NCBI RefSeq assembly: GCF_033473495.1
Contig: NC_088937.1
Location: 1,488,001-1,552,000 of the forward strand
From: Cercospora beticola
Taxonomy: Eukaryota > Ascomycota > Dothideomycetes > Mycosphaerellales > Mycosphaerellaceae
DNA length: 64,000 nucleotides
Direction of reading: 5' to 3'
A program made the translations under genes and the position numbers. Positions within the stretch are counted from its first letter, which is position 1. Every line of letters begins with the position of its first letter. Below the pieces are notes generated by a model. The model saw only the letters and a program-made list of their open reading frames with translations, was not told where the DNA came from and searched no databases. Shown piece by piece: positions 1-10,938 of the stretch.

Positions 1-991
1 AAGCTATTTCGCTAGTTGTGCTGGACTGGTATGCAATAATAATCAAAAACATGCAAAGACCGGTTCTCCGCAGGCACTCGCAACAGTCAGCCGAAGTCCG
101 CACGCAAGGACTAAACCCACGCGCACTAATCACAAAATTGATTGCGCCCAACTCAACTTTACTGCAAGGAATCTAGTAATGAAGCAGAACGCCAGACTGT
201 CAATACCAGTTGCCGGGGCTCTGTTGAATTCTAGACCATCGCAAATGAAGGCATTTGCTGACTGATCATCGCGTATATCCGACTGAATCTGCAACACTGT
301 GCGAAAATCGTGCCGCAGGGAGACGGACTCATCCCCTCCAGACGTGATTGATCATCACAATCTATTCACACGTACTGTAATGGAGGGCTCGTGGGCTAAT
401 GCTGCAACAGCTCCACAGCTGGGGCTATCTGCAGAGTCGTGCAGCCATATACCAACACCAGCACATTCAGACCCACTAGGCCTCGCAACAAACAACATCC
501 TTTGAGCTAGCACGAGACGAGCGTGAGCTTCCGGAAGAATAGTTTCCAGCCGCGTGTGCCTGCTGCACCTAGGAGAAGTGCGAGAAATTCGTTTTGTCCT
601 GCATGAGAGTCTTGATCGTGCTGCTCCGGGCGCGGGTGCGAGTGCTTTTCAAGGGATCAGATCCTCGGTGTTTGACCACCAATCCAACATTCGGTGTCAT
701 CGCTCAGAACGTTCGACAATTCAGAGCATTGTCTGTTATGGTTGTGTCTACTGACACGGCCCCAGCTGCCGTAGGCCACCAGCAGCTTCACATTTATTCA
801 CCTCAATTCGTGGGCAAGTCTTCGTTACCCACGTTCGCCATCAGTGAATTCACCCAATCGTTGCCTGTTGTCGTTCCAAATCGCTAAATCCTTTATACAG
901 TGCAGAGGACTGTTGACCCCTCGCAATATATGGCCAAAGTGGACCCGAACTCGTATGCACAAGAGCAGGTCTCATCTGCTTTGAGGCTCAT
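1..991. other. Gene-free left end
   Basis: Only short open frames occur here, with no recognisable domain and no long frame on either strand. The right part is 3' flank of the YML020W-like gene, whose stop codon lies at 992-994. No RNA gene or repeat was recognised. Confidence 0.5.
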
Positions 992-3874
992 TCAGAGCAT
1001 ACTGCGTACTCCCTCGAGTCTCCATCGAACATCCTTGAGCACTTTGCTACTCGGCCGCCATTCTTCAAATTCCTTGACAAGTTCTTTGACTTCCACTTGA
1101 AGCTTTGAATCTCTTTTTACTAGTTCTTCTTCGAGCATACCTCTGACGGCCCACGGTAGGACAAACGGATTCTTCTCCGCTGCACTCGCAAGAGGCGCTG
1201 GCTCAAATGCACTCAGGACGGGAGCAATGCCCGGCGGTGCCAAGCTTGAGCTACCCAGTGAGCCGCGGCGCATGTGATTAGCAGCTGCCAAGTTCGTTGG
1301 ATAGCCCACGTTCGACCCACGACGAGACAGTGCCCCTTCCATGGATTTTCGAGTGTCGGTATTCGCGCGCCTGGAATCACCTTCGAATGCCGCGGGCGAG
1401 ACATCGCTACTTTCTAACGCGAACTCTATCGCTGTGCAATATACAGCAGGATCATCGTAGACTCTGCTGTGGCCGGCGCCGCTGACTATACTGCCTGCAA
1501 GAGGCGCCGAAATCTCTCGTAATAATCCGTGATCGCTAACCCCCAAGTTGCGAAGTTTTGCGGCAAAGATGACGAGGTGTATGAGGAAATTAGAGGTGTG
1601 CAATTGTCCATCGACAAATATGGTCCGATTCACGTAGGGATGGCTTAGCGGGGCGTGAAGACTGGATTCCAGACTCACCAATTGATCATCGAGCCCGCCG
1701 ACATATGTGATCCGGACACCGTGTCGCAGACAAGTGTCCAGAGCGTCAGAATACGCGATAGAGACTTTCGATTTCCTATTAGAGAAATCAAACAGCTCCA
1801 ACGCGCTTCCTCCGAAAAAGCGTAGATTGTACTCAGGGAATGGACCGAGATTGATGCCAGCCATTGCACAAATTCCTATACGTGTTGCTGGATTCAAGCA
1901 GGCCAGGTCCAGTAGCTTTTGCACCAAGAGTGTGGCTACGGGCACTCCTTGCGAATGACAGGCAACCATGATGAAGTCCGCCTGCCGGAGCTCTGTAAGC
2001 CAATTCAGGAGCAGCTTCCACAGTGTGTTCACACGGTCACGAACCAGCCCTTCTCCTTCGAGCGCCACTTTTTCGATCTGCACATCTTTGATCTCAGGTT
2101 GATGATCTGCGCACCACTGTTTGATTGAAGCTGCAGCAAAGTTGGCAAAACGAATCGAGGTCCCTGTCGGAGCTCCCAACACTCTTTGAACTAAAGCTGC
2201 AGGGAAATAGCCATGCACGCCAATAGCAACAGCCCTTCTTACTTTGCGCGGCTGATGCAAGATATGTGGATGCTGTGCAGGCTTCGCAGGTTGTGTCAAA
2301 TGTAGGGAACTGCCAATATATTGCGTCAGGCGGTTGATATACCCAGGACTACTCTCACCAGGATACGTGTCCCTGAAGGTTGGCAACACGAGGTTTGGCG
2401 CAGTCTGCTTCAACTTTCCTCGCTGAACAGGTGCTGGAGAGCCTTCAGGGGTGTCGTTCGGGGTGAAGAATGCGGGAGTCTGCGCTTGCGAGCCTGAGGG
2501 TGTAGCCGCTGCCGTTGTGTCGCCTGACACATCCGTCGACTTTTGTTTCCGCCCCCTTCGTAGAAGCGAGTTACCTCGCTTGACCTCGGCCTTCGAATCC
2601 CGCTGTTCATTGTATTGCGCTGCCTCGGGATGGCTTTGTGAAGGTGTGTCCGCAACCGCGATCTCACCGACCTGTTTCTGGGTGTCTTCGTTGTTAACAT
2701 TGGAAGCATCCTGCGGCTTCTCCTTCGACCAGAACGCCCAGCCAGATGACCTAGGTCTGTCCGCATCAGGCTTCTGGTTGGGTCCCTCGCCGGTGTTTAT
2801 ATCCTGCGCGATGCTCTCTGGCTCCGTGGGCACCTGCACGGCTGGCGGAAGCTGCTCTGGTGGATGTGAAGTGGGCTCGCCTTGTTGAACTGGCTTGTTT
2901 TCTTCCTGTTTCTGCTGTTCATCTTCTGCAGCGTGTTCTTTCTGTGCTTGCTCTTTCTGCGCCTTGCTCCACAGTCCGAACCAAGATCTTGTCGAGTTGT
3001 ATCCGACATTAGTGCTCATCTCCTCTGCTCGTACTTCGTTCGAGATATCTTCTGACCCATCGCTTTGATGCACTGTGGAAACGTTTTCCGCAGGTGCTAC
3101 TTCCGGGGTTTCGGGCAGAGGCGTGTCGCTCGCTTGCTCTATTGCCATCCCGTCAAGTGCAGCCTTGTTCTTACTCTTTGATTGCCCGGCATCACTGCCA
3201 TCACCATCCGGCCTGGACCACCATCCGAACCAACTGCCGGAGGACGGTCTCATGTTGACTGTTTCCGTCTTCGCATCCTGCTCCGCGGGTTCTGTCTGGG
3301 GCTCAGGCGGCAATGGAGCTTCTTCGACTCCAACTACCTTGCTCTCTGTCGGGAGTGGCTTCTCGGGCTGCTTCTCACTGGCTTTGATCTTCTCGTCGGC
3401 ACCCAAGCTCTTCTTCGATTTCGGCACGCTCGCAGGATCCGGCACAGCATAGACTCTGGTTTCTTCGGCCACCAGCGGAAAACTCTTGCGACTGCTGCCC
3501 TTGAAGCTTTTGCTGACGCTTTGACTGGGCCTGCGATTGTTGTCGTCTTTGCTTGATGATTCGGAGGAGACGCCCTGAGCTACGGATATGCTCTCACGGG
3601 CGACTTGGGCAGTGGGCGAGGCCTTTGATTTCCACGAGGCAGCCGAATACCAGCTGAGCCGGTTCACGGGGACGTCCTGAGGCGGACGTCTCGCGGGCGA
3701 CGCACCACTGCCGCTGGAGGCAGATGTCTCGTTCGCATGCATCGGTGCAGCGCTGTGTTTGGCGCCATGCTCTACGCCCGTCGTGTTCTGGGCTGATTGG
3801 CCGTGGTTCGCCGGGATAGGCTCCGTGTCGTTATCGCCGCTGCTCAGCTTGCTCTTCTTGCGCGCTGGCGCCAT
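992..3874 (-). CDS. YML020W-like fungal protein with C-terminal alpha/beta-hydrolase domain
   Basis: Single exon, 960 aa, ATG at 3874, TGA at 992-994. Residues 1 to about 530 are low-complexity, rich in Ser, Pro, Glu and Gln, and carry three spaced repeats of a W-F-G-x-W-S or W-A-F-W-S type motif. The C-terminal ~400 residues form a compact domain with a G-V-H-G-Y strand-loop and a C-H-S-Q-G nucleophile elbow whose Ser is about residue 641, as in serine lipases and esterases. This layout (disordered N-terminus, lipase-like C-terminus) matches the uncharacterised fungal family of yeast YML020W. The enzymatic activity and substrate are not known. The nucleophile motif is seen; the other triad residues are not assigned. 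No intron is needed. Confidence 0.8.
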   Translation of the reverse strand: MAPARKKSKLSSGDNDTEPIPANHGQSAQNTTGVEHGAKHSAAPMHANETSASSGSGASPARRPPQDVPVNRLSWYSAASWKSKASPTAQVARESISVAQGVSSESSSKDDNNRRPSQSVSKSFKGSSRKSFPLVAEETRVYAVPDPASVPKSKKSLGADEKIKASEKQPEKPLPTESKVVGVEEAPLPPEPQTEPAEQDAKTETVNMRPSSGSWFGWWSRPDGDGSDAGQSKSKNKAALDGMAIEQASDTPLPETPEVAPAENVSTVHQSDGSEDISNEVRAEEMSTNVGYNSTRSWFGLWSKAQKEQAQKEHAAEDEQQKQEENKPVQQGEPTSHPPEQLPPAVQVPTEPESIAQDINTGEGPNQKPDADRPRSSGWAFWSKEKPQDASNVNNEDTQKQVGEIAVADTPSQSHPEAAQYNEQRDSKAEVKRGNSLLRRGRKQKSTDVSGDTTAAATPSGSQAQTPAFFTPNDTPEGSPAPVQRGKLKQTAPNLVLPTFRDTYPGESSPGYINRLTQYIGSSLHLTQPAKPAQHPHILHQPRKVRRAVAIGVHGYFPAALVQRVLGAPTGTSIRFANFAAASIKQWCADHQPEIKDVQIEKVALEGEGLVRDRVNTLWKLLLNWLTELRQADFIMVACHSQGVPVATLLVQKLLDLACLNPATRIGICAMAGINLGPFPEYNLRFFGGSALELFDFSNRKSKVSIAYSDALDTCLRHGVRITYVGGLDDQLVSLESSLHAPLSHPYVNRTIFVDGQLHTSNFLIHLVIFAAKLRNLGVSDHGLLREISAPLAGSIVSGAGHSRVYDDPAVYCTAIEFALESSDVSPAAFEGDSRRANTDTRKSMEGALSRRGSNVGYPTNLAAANHMRRGSLGSSSLAPPGIAPVLSAFEPAPLASAAEKNPFVLPWAVRGMLEEELVKRDSKLQVEVKELVKEFEEWRPSSKVLKDVRWRLEGVRSML

Positions 3875-4573
3875 CTGAGACTCGGGAACGCCAGGCGTCG
3901 TCGCGCGGATGCGCCTACTGTCGCATTGTTGTTGTTGTTCGGGTGGTGGCGCCAGCGGTGAAGAAGCATCAAGTCAGGTGCACAGCGACACCTCAAAGAG
4001 GCATTTTGTGTCTATCGGGCGCGTGCAGGGATGATGACGCGCGAACAGGGAACGCGAGCATGAAATGGCGCGTCGATCACTTTCCTCGCCCGCTCTCGTT
4101 GGAAACAGACAGCAGGTGCTCTACTCACACGCGCCAGCCCTGAAATCGCGTCGAGCTGTATTCCCAGACTGGCCTCTGGTTGCAGTCTTGCCGTTGTTCA
4201 TAACGATTGACATGTTGTGCGCCGCCGATGTTGGCTTATCGGAGCCGCGGCCGAGTGTTGCGAGCGATGACGCCACACATTATTGCATCTTCGTTGCGAC
4301 ACTCTCCATATTACTCCCATACTCTTGTTCGAAAATTATCCCTTAACCAGCCCGAGTTCTTTCTGCACTTATCGGACGAGCTGCACGAGCAGAAAGTGGG
4401 GATTGCGGCTCGATAGATGGTAGCAGCAAGGTATGAGATGGTGGGAGGTACTTTGTCAATTTTTGTTTTTGGTTGGGTATCTCATTCTCGAAGCCCAGCA
4501 TCTGATCATGCTCTCTAGTCTTTCACGTCACGCAAATCCGCCTTTTCTATACTCACGACGCCATCGACGCGCT
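3875..4573. other. Intergenic, 5' flank of YML020W-like gene and 3' flank of peroxiredoxin
   Basis: About 700 bp lying between the start of the gene at 3874 (-) and the stop of the peroxiredoxin at 4574 (-). It should hold the promoter of the former and the 3' UTR of the latter. A short GTT/TTG-rich stretch occurs near 3925. No gene is supported. Confidence 0.45.
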
Positions 4574-5198
4574 CTACACTGCCTGAAGGACATTCTCCGC
4601 AGCAGTCACAGTGACTGATGGTGCCTCATCCTCCACGAAGATGCTCTTGACAACTCCTCCCTCGACAATGGCTGCGTAGCGTTGGCTTCGGTGGTTGCCG
4701 AGCAGACCGGACGCATCGAAATCGAGACCTGCTGCCTTGGTGAACTAGATGCATATCAGCTCTGCCATCGAGGCTCCGTTATGAAGACACTCACATCTCC
4801 CTTATCGTCCGCGAGGATGTGGACAAGTGGTGAGTTCCAGTTATTCTTCTCCTTCCATGCCTATGAGATATATGTCAGTAAAATTGTCATAGCCTACTTG
4901 GGCGTGAGGTTCTCGTGCTCACCTTGGTTGTGAAAGCGTCGTTCACGGCAACAATGTAGATGCCTGTAACGCCCTTGGCCGCGAATTGCTCTGCCTTCTC
5001 AACGTAGCCAGGCACCTGGGAGGAGCATGGAGGAGTGAAGGCACCAGGGACGCCTACAACCACAATCTTTCCGCCAACACCGTGGAGGTTGACAGTTCCC
5101 TTCTCTGGGTTATCCTCCTTGAGAGGTCCAACGTCAGGCAGCTTCGAGCCTTGTGTGAGGGCCTTCGCGCCCTTGAGCTTGTTCACGATGCTAGACAT
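4574..5198 (-). CDS. Type-II (Prx5/Ahp1-like) peroxiredoxin, 3 exons
   Basis: Exons on the minus strand are 5198-4923, 4860-4795 and 4744-4574, giving 170 aa. Introns are 62 and 50 nt with GT-AG borders, and all junctions are phase 0. The protein has the P-G-A-F-T-P-x-C signature of Prx5-type thiol peroxidases, with the peroxidatic Cys at residue 58, followed by a thioredoxin-like core and a hydrophobic C-terminal segment. The family reduces H2O2 and alkyl hydroperoxides using thioredoxin; fungal members include known allergens (Asp f 3 type) and yeast Ahp1. The first ATG of the conserved frame (MSSIV) was chosen; frame continues upstream to 5243 but without an ATG there. A TATA-like stretch lies about 30 nt upstream of the start. 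No targeting peptide is evident, so cytosolic or peroxisomal location is possible. Confidence 0.9.
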
Positions 5199-6161
5199 TG
5201 TGTATGTTGTTGGATCTGAATTATCAATATAAATGACTTTCAATGAAGGATGTAGTGATCTTCGGGTTCAAGTGAACTGGGCGAAAAGAGTTTCGCCGCA
5301 ATGCCTAATGTTTATAGCCCCTCCATGCTGGGCGGTCGGCGAGTGAAACAGGAGGGGTAGCAACGAGACGCAACACATCTACGCGATGAGATCATACTAC
5401 GGGTCTAGAACAAAGCGCAAGGCGGAGAAAAGTAAGCACAATACCTTGATGAGATGATGTGCTATCGTGCTCAACATTGTGATTTGGAATCTTTTAGCTC
5501 ACCGGGGAGATGGAATGCTTAAGCGGAAGCTGTCATGCTCGATGCCGTAATTCAGCCTACGCTTGCCATCCCTGCGTACATGCTCAGAGTCGACCCTCAA
5601 TGCATGCACAAGCACATTGCCTCCAAATTCTACAGCTTGCCTGTACGGAAGTTGTTGCTGACGAGCATTAAGTAAGCTTACAATCACTAGCATTACTATC
5701 CACACTATCCGAACGCTACTTGCAGGCTCGGTCTCCAGCATGCAGAGCGAATTGACGGGGTTCCCACAGACGGCTTACACGGCCTTGCTTCAGTCACGAA
5801 AACGGGCCTATTCTCGTGTTAAGACAATTTCCTGGGGCGTCTGGTAGACCCCTTTGGGCGGTACACATCTGCCTAAGCATTGAGACAGTCCACAATACCG
5901 CTCGAGGGGCAACGTGCCATTAGTTCGAGTGTCCAAGTACTGGCATATCCTTCAAAAATACGTGCCAGTCACTGCCGATACTCTGTCCCAGCCGCGGAGT
6001 TCCTCGTCGTCCATTTGACGTTCAGCTTGCCTCAGCATCGCGGGTTTGAGGCGAGAATGGGCAGACCACGTTCAATGTTCATAAGCGAGGAATACCAACC
6101 ACGGCCTCGGTCATCTTGAACGTATGTAGCCGCACCTGGCGGCAAACCGATGACTGCTTGT
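5199..6161. other. Intergenic region upstream of peroxiredoxin
   Basis: About 960 bp between the peroxiredoxin start and the MFS transporter stop. An 80-codon ATG frame on the minus strand (5499-5741) with one hydrophobic stretch is present but has no recognisable domain and is not called. The segment next to 5198 should contain the peroxiredoxin promoter. Confidence 0.45.
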
Positions 6162-7691
6162 TCACTCATCATCTGCATGCTCGTAAGCAAATGGACTCCT
6201 AGCTCTAAGGTTCGGGCCATATCTCTCCAGGACGAATGGAATGGGAGCAAGCAGAAGAGCCAGTCCTGCAATTATGCTTCCTGCAGTTCTCGGGCCAAGT
6301 CTCTCAAACATGATGTTGCCAATCAATGGGAAGATGGCTCCTACTACATTCCTTGCGAGTCCAATTCCCGCCAATGCTGATGCAGAATAGACCATGTAGC
6401 TCTCCTCGGTATAAATGGCTACCATGAAGATGAGTGTGAAAAAGCTCCAACCAAAGAGCGATGTAGCAAGTATAGGCAGGATCCAGTGCTTTGAGGTCGC
6501 AGTCCACGCAAACCAGGCGAGGCTAATGGGCAAAGCGACAGCTGCGACTTTGCCTAGCTGGACGCGAGCTTCAGGATTGTGCCTTACTGCACCTGTTCGG
6601 CTTGGCTCTAGTAGAGCACTCGCTTCTGATTCGCCTGAACTCCCTGAGCCAGTTGAATATGTCTGACCCACTTGTATTGACTTCTGGTAGTAACGCTCTT
6701 GCCATATTCCTGTCACAGGGCCAAGGCTTATGCCGACAATGAAGCCCGTGAAGCAGAGTCCGACGCCCAAGGTGTCGAATCCGTAACCGCGTTCTCCGAA
6801 GACCAGGCCAAAAGCGCCATTAAACAGAAAGCTTATGCCGTAGAGGAATCCGTTATAAAGCGCGCCAAATATAACGATGGTCTCAGTAGATAAAAATCGA
6901 AAGGGTCGCGCAAGTGTTACTGTGAACAGAGTCTTCAGAGACCTTGCCTGTGCTTCGTCCGGAATAGCCTTGCCATGTCTTCTCGCCCGCCTCCGCAGCA
7001 GTACGGAGTGACGTGTCTCGTTCCCGAAGGGCACCAGAACGACCAAAAGCTGAGCCCAGAGGACTGCACAGATGCCAAAGAGCGTCCAGAGAACAGCCCT
7101 CCAGCCGTGCGATTGTGCGACCAAAGACATCAGGAAAAAGCCCATAGGGCTTCCACACACTGCAGCCCACAGGAATATGTTCATCGCCGGTCCAACATCA
7201 TTCTTGGAGAACAAGTCCGCAATGCTTCCACCAAAGTTCGCAATCGTCACGCTTGCAAAGAGCCCTGAGAAGAAGCGTAGCACGAAGAAACCAGGTACAT
7301 TGTCTATAGCTGCCGACAGAGCGAGACAAATTAGAAAAATGCCGTACGGTATCAGATAAAGGGCCGTTCGTCCATAGTACTCTGAGAGTGGAGCGATAAA
7401 CATGGGCCCGAAAGCAAGCCCAAGAACGAAGATGGAAAGTCCTATGCCAGCAATTTCGCTGCTCAATCCGAAATGGGCAGCAAAGTCGCCGCTGGCTGGA
7501 CTGAAGCCGCTCGCACCGAACGAAACTGTCAGGTCGACAAGACCAATGCTCGCGACAATCGTCCATTTCCTGAAGGCTGACCAGTTCCGTGGATTCTGGG
7601 CGTCTCCAGGTAGGAACTTCGCTATGTTGTGATCATCGTGCTCGGGAGCAGGCAGTCCGCTGTGCTGTGTCATAATACCGAGCTGTGACAT
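6162..7691 (-). CDS. Major facilitator superfamily transporter, DHA1 drug:H+ antiporter type
   Basis: Single exon, 509 aa. Hydrophobic segments fit the 12-helix MFS fold. The N-terminal half has the N-P-x-N-W-S entry motif typical of fungal DHA1 transporters (about residues 33-38) and the loop motif P-L-S-E-Y-Y-G-R after helix 2. A hydrophilic central loop rich in Arg and Ser (about residues 230-250 and 325-365) separates the two six-helix halves. The C-terminus after the last helix is short. Family members export drugs, polyamines or other small molecules across the plasma membrane, but the substrate cannot be read from sequence. A second in-frame ATG at residue 7 is an alternative start. 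It is divergent from SPB1 across 252 bp. Confidence 0.88.
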   Translation of the reverse strand: MSQLGIMTQHSGLPAPEHDDHNIAKFLPGDAQNPRNWSAFRKWTIVASIGLVDLTVSFGASGFSPASGDFAAHFGLSSEIAGIGLSIFVLGLAFGPMFIAPLSEYYGRTALYLIPYGIFLICLALSAAIDNVPGFFVLRFFSGLFASVTIANFGGSIADLFSKNDVGPAMNIFLWAAVCGSPMGFFLMSLVAQSHGWRAVLWTLFGICAVLWAQLLVVLVPFGNETRHSVLLRRRARRHGKAIPDEAQARSLKTLFTVTLARPFRFLSTETIVIFGALYNGFLYGISFLFNGAFGLVFGERGYGFDTLGVGLCFTGFIVGISLGPVTGIWQERYYQKSIQVGQTYSTGSGSSGESEASALLEPSRTGAVRHNPEARVQLGKVAAVALPISLAWFAWTATSKHWILPILATSLFGWSFFTLIFMVAIYTEESYMVYSASALAGIGLARNVVGAIFPLIGNIMFERLGPRTAGSIIAGLALLLAPIPFVLERYGPNLRARSPFAYEHADDE

Positions 7692-7943
7692 AGCTCTGCA
7701 GCTTTGGAGGAAGCATCGCGCGGACAGTGCTATATATTCTGAAACCTATGTCTCGTGGTCTTTGCGGTGACGTGCTGCAGCTAAACGTCGGTAGTGAAGC
7801 TGTGCAGCCAATGGAGAAGGAGCGGAGTGAGATTCGCTAAACCCGGTCGGAGCCCTGATTTTTCTTGTGGCTGGTCTGTTCCTCACAAGTCGCAGCGACA
7901 TCGACGCCGTCTCGAGCGGCTCTTCACACAACTCGCCGCAGCT
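7692..7943. promoter_or_regulatory. Divergent promoter region between MFS transporter and SPB1
   Basis: The two start codons (7691 minus, 7944 plus) face away from each other across 252 bp. A TATA-like TATATAT lies at 7731-7737, about 40 nt upstream of the transporter ATG on its strand. The frame of SPB1 stays open upstream to 7794 and includes an in-frame ATG, but the conserved protein start is at 7944. Confidence 0.45.
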
Positions 7944-10487
7944 ATGGCGATTCAAAAGAAGCACGCCAAGGCGCGTCTGGACAAATACTATTACCTGGCG
8001 AAGGAGAAAGGCTACCGCTCCCGTGCGGCGTTCAAGCTGATTCAACTGAACAAAAAGTTTTCATTCCTGCAAAACTCGAAATGTCTAATCGATCTGTGCG
8101 CGGCACCCGGAGGATGGCTGCAAGTTGCAGCAGAGATCATGCCACAGAAGAGCTTGATTGTGGGTGTGGATCTGAGTCCGATCAAGCCCATTCCCAAAAC
8201 CATCACGTTCCAGAGCGACATCACCACCGATAAATGCCGAGCGACGATCCGAGGACATTTGAAGACGTGGAAAGCAGATTGTGTAATTCACGATGGTGCG
8301 CCAAATGTCGGAACAGCTTGGGTGCAGGATGCTTTCAGCCAGAACGAGCTCGTGCTCAGTTCGCTGAAATTGGCCACCGAATTCCTTGCGCCGAATGGAG
8401 CTTTTGTAACGAAGGTCTTCCGTAGCAAGGATAGTGCCAAACTGGAGTGGATCTTCAAGCAGTTGTTTGCGAAAGTGGAGCAGACAAAACCACCCAGCAG
8501 TAGAAATGTGTCTGCAGAGACGTTCTACGTGTGTCGAGGGTACAAAGCGCCGAAGCACCTGGACCCCAAATTCTTGGACCCTCATTATGCGTTCATGGAT
8601 GTCAAGGAGAAGAGCGAGAGTGCAGAGGCAAAAGTCTTCAACCCAGAGAAGAAGAAAAGGAAAAGAGAAGGTTACGAGGAGGGAGACTGGACACAATTCC
8701 ACGAGGCCGCTGCATATGAATTTGTGCAGTCGCAGGATCCGATTGAAATGCTGGGCACGCTCAACAGGATACACTTCCAACAGGACGGTGAGAATAGCAT
8801 TGCGCAAGCCGCTTTGGACAAGATGCCCGAGACCTCAGAGGAGGTGCGAAGGAATTGTTCGGATCTCAAAGTGCTGGGGCGCGCAGATTTCAAGCTGTTG
8901 CTGCGCTGGAGATTGAAGGCACGAGAGCGCTTCGGCTTGAAAGAGAAGAAGACGGACCACACAAAGGCTGCTCCATCGCAAGACAAGGCCGAAGGTGAAG
9001 AAGGAGAAGAGGTGGCAGTAGTAGAGTCGATGGATGAAGAAATGCGACTCCGGGAAGAGATGCAAGCGTTGAAGGAGCAGCAAGATAAACACAAGAAGAA
9101 GGAAAGGAGACGAGAGAACGAAAAGAAACAGCGGGAGATCGTTCGAATGCAGATGGGTATGACTACGCCTTCAGAAATTGGTATCGAGGCTGGTTTGCAA
9201 GGTGGGGATGCCGTCTTCCAGCTGAGAGACGCGGATAAAGATCCTTCGATACGCCGACAAATAGTCAAGGGCCGCATGACTGCTCTTGTGGAACCTGAGA
9301 AACCGCAAGAAGAGCCGAGTGAAGATGAAGATTCAGACGAGGACGGAGACAGACTGGAAAGGGAGCTGGACAACATGTACCAGCAGTACCAAGAAAAACT
9401 GGAGGATCGCGACACCAAAGCTCGCGCAAAGCGTGCACGAAAAGCCGCCGGCAAAGACCGAGAAGACGCTTTTGAGGGCTTTGACGACGACGAGGAAGCT
9501 GCGGACAGCGATGCCAGCGAGGACTATGCGATGGTGCAGGATGAGGATAATTCTGACTGGAGCGACGAAGAAAACGAAGGACTTACAACAGACCTACGTT
9601 CAAAACAGAAAGAGGGTGCGTTGAGCAGTCGGGCAGCGTCATTCTTCCAGCAGGATGTCTTTAGCGGTATCGACGGCCTCGATGGTCTTGACGAGGAGGA
9701 CGATGAAGAAGATGATGCGGATAAGGCACGCGATAGCGGCATCGATGTCGATTCGCCAGAAATTGGTGCTACCGCGGAAGATGCTGCAATGGAGCTATCT
9801 GGTTCAGAAGACGGCGAGGACGAGGAAGCATCAGGTTCCGAGATCGAAGAGGTGGCTGGCGAGGACGAAGACGATGACTGGGAAGAAGGCACCACGCGCG
9901 CATCGTCGAGAGACGATCATCGAACAAATATCCAAATCAGCACCGCAGAAGCTATGACTCTCGCGCATCAGCTTGCCACCGGAAAGGTCACGAAGCAGCA
10001 GCTCCTGGATGACAATTTCAACAAGTACTCCTTGCGCGATGTGGATGGCCTGCCGGAATGGTTTCTCGATGATGAGAACAAACATGCACGACCCCAACGT
10101 CCGGTGACAAAAGAGGCCGCTGCCGCTATCAAGGAGAAGATGCGAGCCGTCAATGCACGTCCGATCAAGAAAGTTCGTGAGGCCAAGGCACGCAAGACCC
10201 TTCGAGCCGCGAGGCGCCTCGAGAAGCTCAAGAAGAAGTCAGAGGGTCTCGCTGAAGACGGCGAGGGCACTGAGCGTGACAAGGCCAACCAGATTAGCAA
10301 GCTCATGGCCAAGGCCAGCAAATCTGGGAAGAAGAAGCAGCCAGTGAAGGTCATCCGAGCTGGCGGCCACAACAAGGGCCAAGGCAGACCGAGAGGTGTG
10401 AAGGGCAAGTATAAGATGGTTGATCCACGTCTGAAGAAGGACGTGAGGGGTCTGAAGAGGGCCGAGAAGAAGCAGAAGAAGAAGTAA
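7944..10487 (+). CDS. SPB1: SPB1, 2'-O-ribose rRNA methyltransferase of 60S assembly
   Basis: 847 aa from ATG 7944 (M-A-I-Q-K-K). A further in-frame ATG lies 150 nt upstream, but that extension is not protein-like and lacks family conservation. Residues 1-205 are an RrmJ/FtsJ fold: SAM motif D-L-C-A-A-P-G-G-W at 50-58 and the catalytic tetrad K31, D117, K157 and E192. A central coiled, charged region and a long acidic Asp/Glu tract (about 450-640) follow, then the basic Spb1 C-terminal domain ending in a Lys-rich tail. In yeast this nucleolar enzyme methylates G2922 of the 25S A-loop and is needed for pre-60S maturation. Length matches the family (about 840 aa). It is convergent with the EF-Tu gene. 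Confidence 0.96.
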   Translation: MAIQKKHAKARLDKYYYLAKEKGYRSRAAFKLIQLNKKFSFLQNSKCLIDLCAAPGGWLQVAAEIMPQKSLIVGVDLSPIKPIPKTITFQSDITTDKCRATIRGHLKTWKADCVIHDGAPNVGTAWVQDAFSQNELVLSSLKLATEFLAPNGAFVTKVFRSKDSAKLEWIFKQLFAKVEQTKPPSSRNVSAETFYVCRGYKAPKHLDPKFLDPHYAFMDVKEKSESAEAKVFNPEKKKRKREGYEEGDWTQFHEAAAYEFVQSQDPIEMLGTLNRIHFQQDGENSIAQAALDKMPETSEEVRRNCSDLKVLGRADFKLLLRWRLKARERFGLKEKKTDHTKAAPSQDKAEGEEGEEVAVVESMDEEMRLREEMQALKEQQDKHKKKERRRENEKKQREIVRMQMGMTTPSEIGIEAGLQGGDAVFQLRDADKDPSIRRQIVKGRMTALVEPEKPQEEPSEDEDSDEDGDRLERELDNMYQQYQEKLEDRDTKARAKRARKAAGKDREDAFEGFDDDEEAADSDASEDYAMVQDEDNSDWSDEENEGLTTDLRSKQKEGALSSRAASFFQQDVFSGIDGLDGLDEEDDEEDDADKARDSGIDVDSPEIGATAEDAAMELSGSEDGEDEEASGSEIEEVAGEDEDDDWEEGTTRASSRDDHRTNIQISTAEAMTLAHQLATGKVTKQQLLDDNFNKYSLRDVDGLPEWFLDDENKHARPQRPVTKEAAAAIKEKMRAVNARPIKKVREAKARKTLRAARRLEKLKKKSEGLAEDGEGTERDKANQISKLMAKASKSGKKKQPVKVIRAGGHNKGQGRPRGVKGKYKMVDPRLKKDVRGLKRAEKKQKKK

Positions 10488-10938
10488 TCTTTAGATAGAC
10501 AGTTGAGCCATTCTATATCAAAAAGTACAGGCCGCCAGCCTACAGAGGCGCAAGTTGCACCCTCGACAAGCCCGCTTTGAGCATTCAGACCAACATAGCA
10601 GAAAAATTCTATACGGAGACATTGGGTTGTTTTAAGAAGAATCTGTGCCGATTCATGTTGTAGCAGAGCTGGGATCGAGTTGCTGTGGTATCAAATCTAT
10701 TATCGTACAAGACCGGCGCCTGGCTATGCATCGCCACCTTTTTGTCTTTCCGATCCTCCGTAAACGTACAGCAAATACAGTCGTCGAAGGTGAAGCAGCC
10801 TCTGTCGGCTGTGTAGCTGTACATGTCATCTTACATTTTCTTCTCTCCATGCCCGCATGTTGCAGGCATTTCACCTCCCCACAAGCACCTCGAGACCATC
10901 TGCTCGGCTCATTAAGCAAGTCTCATACCTGCCACTGT
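10488..10938. other. Convergent 3' intergenic region, SPB1 / EF-Tu
   Basis: The 451 bp between the two stop codons should hold both 3' UTRs. No gene is seen; the open frames across it have no domain. Confidence 0.45.

Noticed and set aside
5499..5741. 80-codon ATG frame (-) with one hydrophobic stretch
   Set aside because: No family resemblance and no supporting context; too short to call.
7794..7943. N-terminal extension of SPB1
   Set aside because: In frame and with an ATG, but the conserved methyltransferase N-terminus begins at 7944 and the extension is not conserved-looking.
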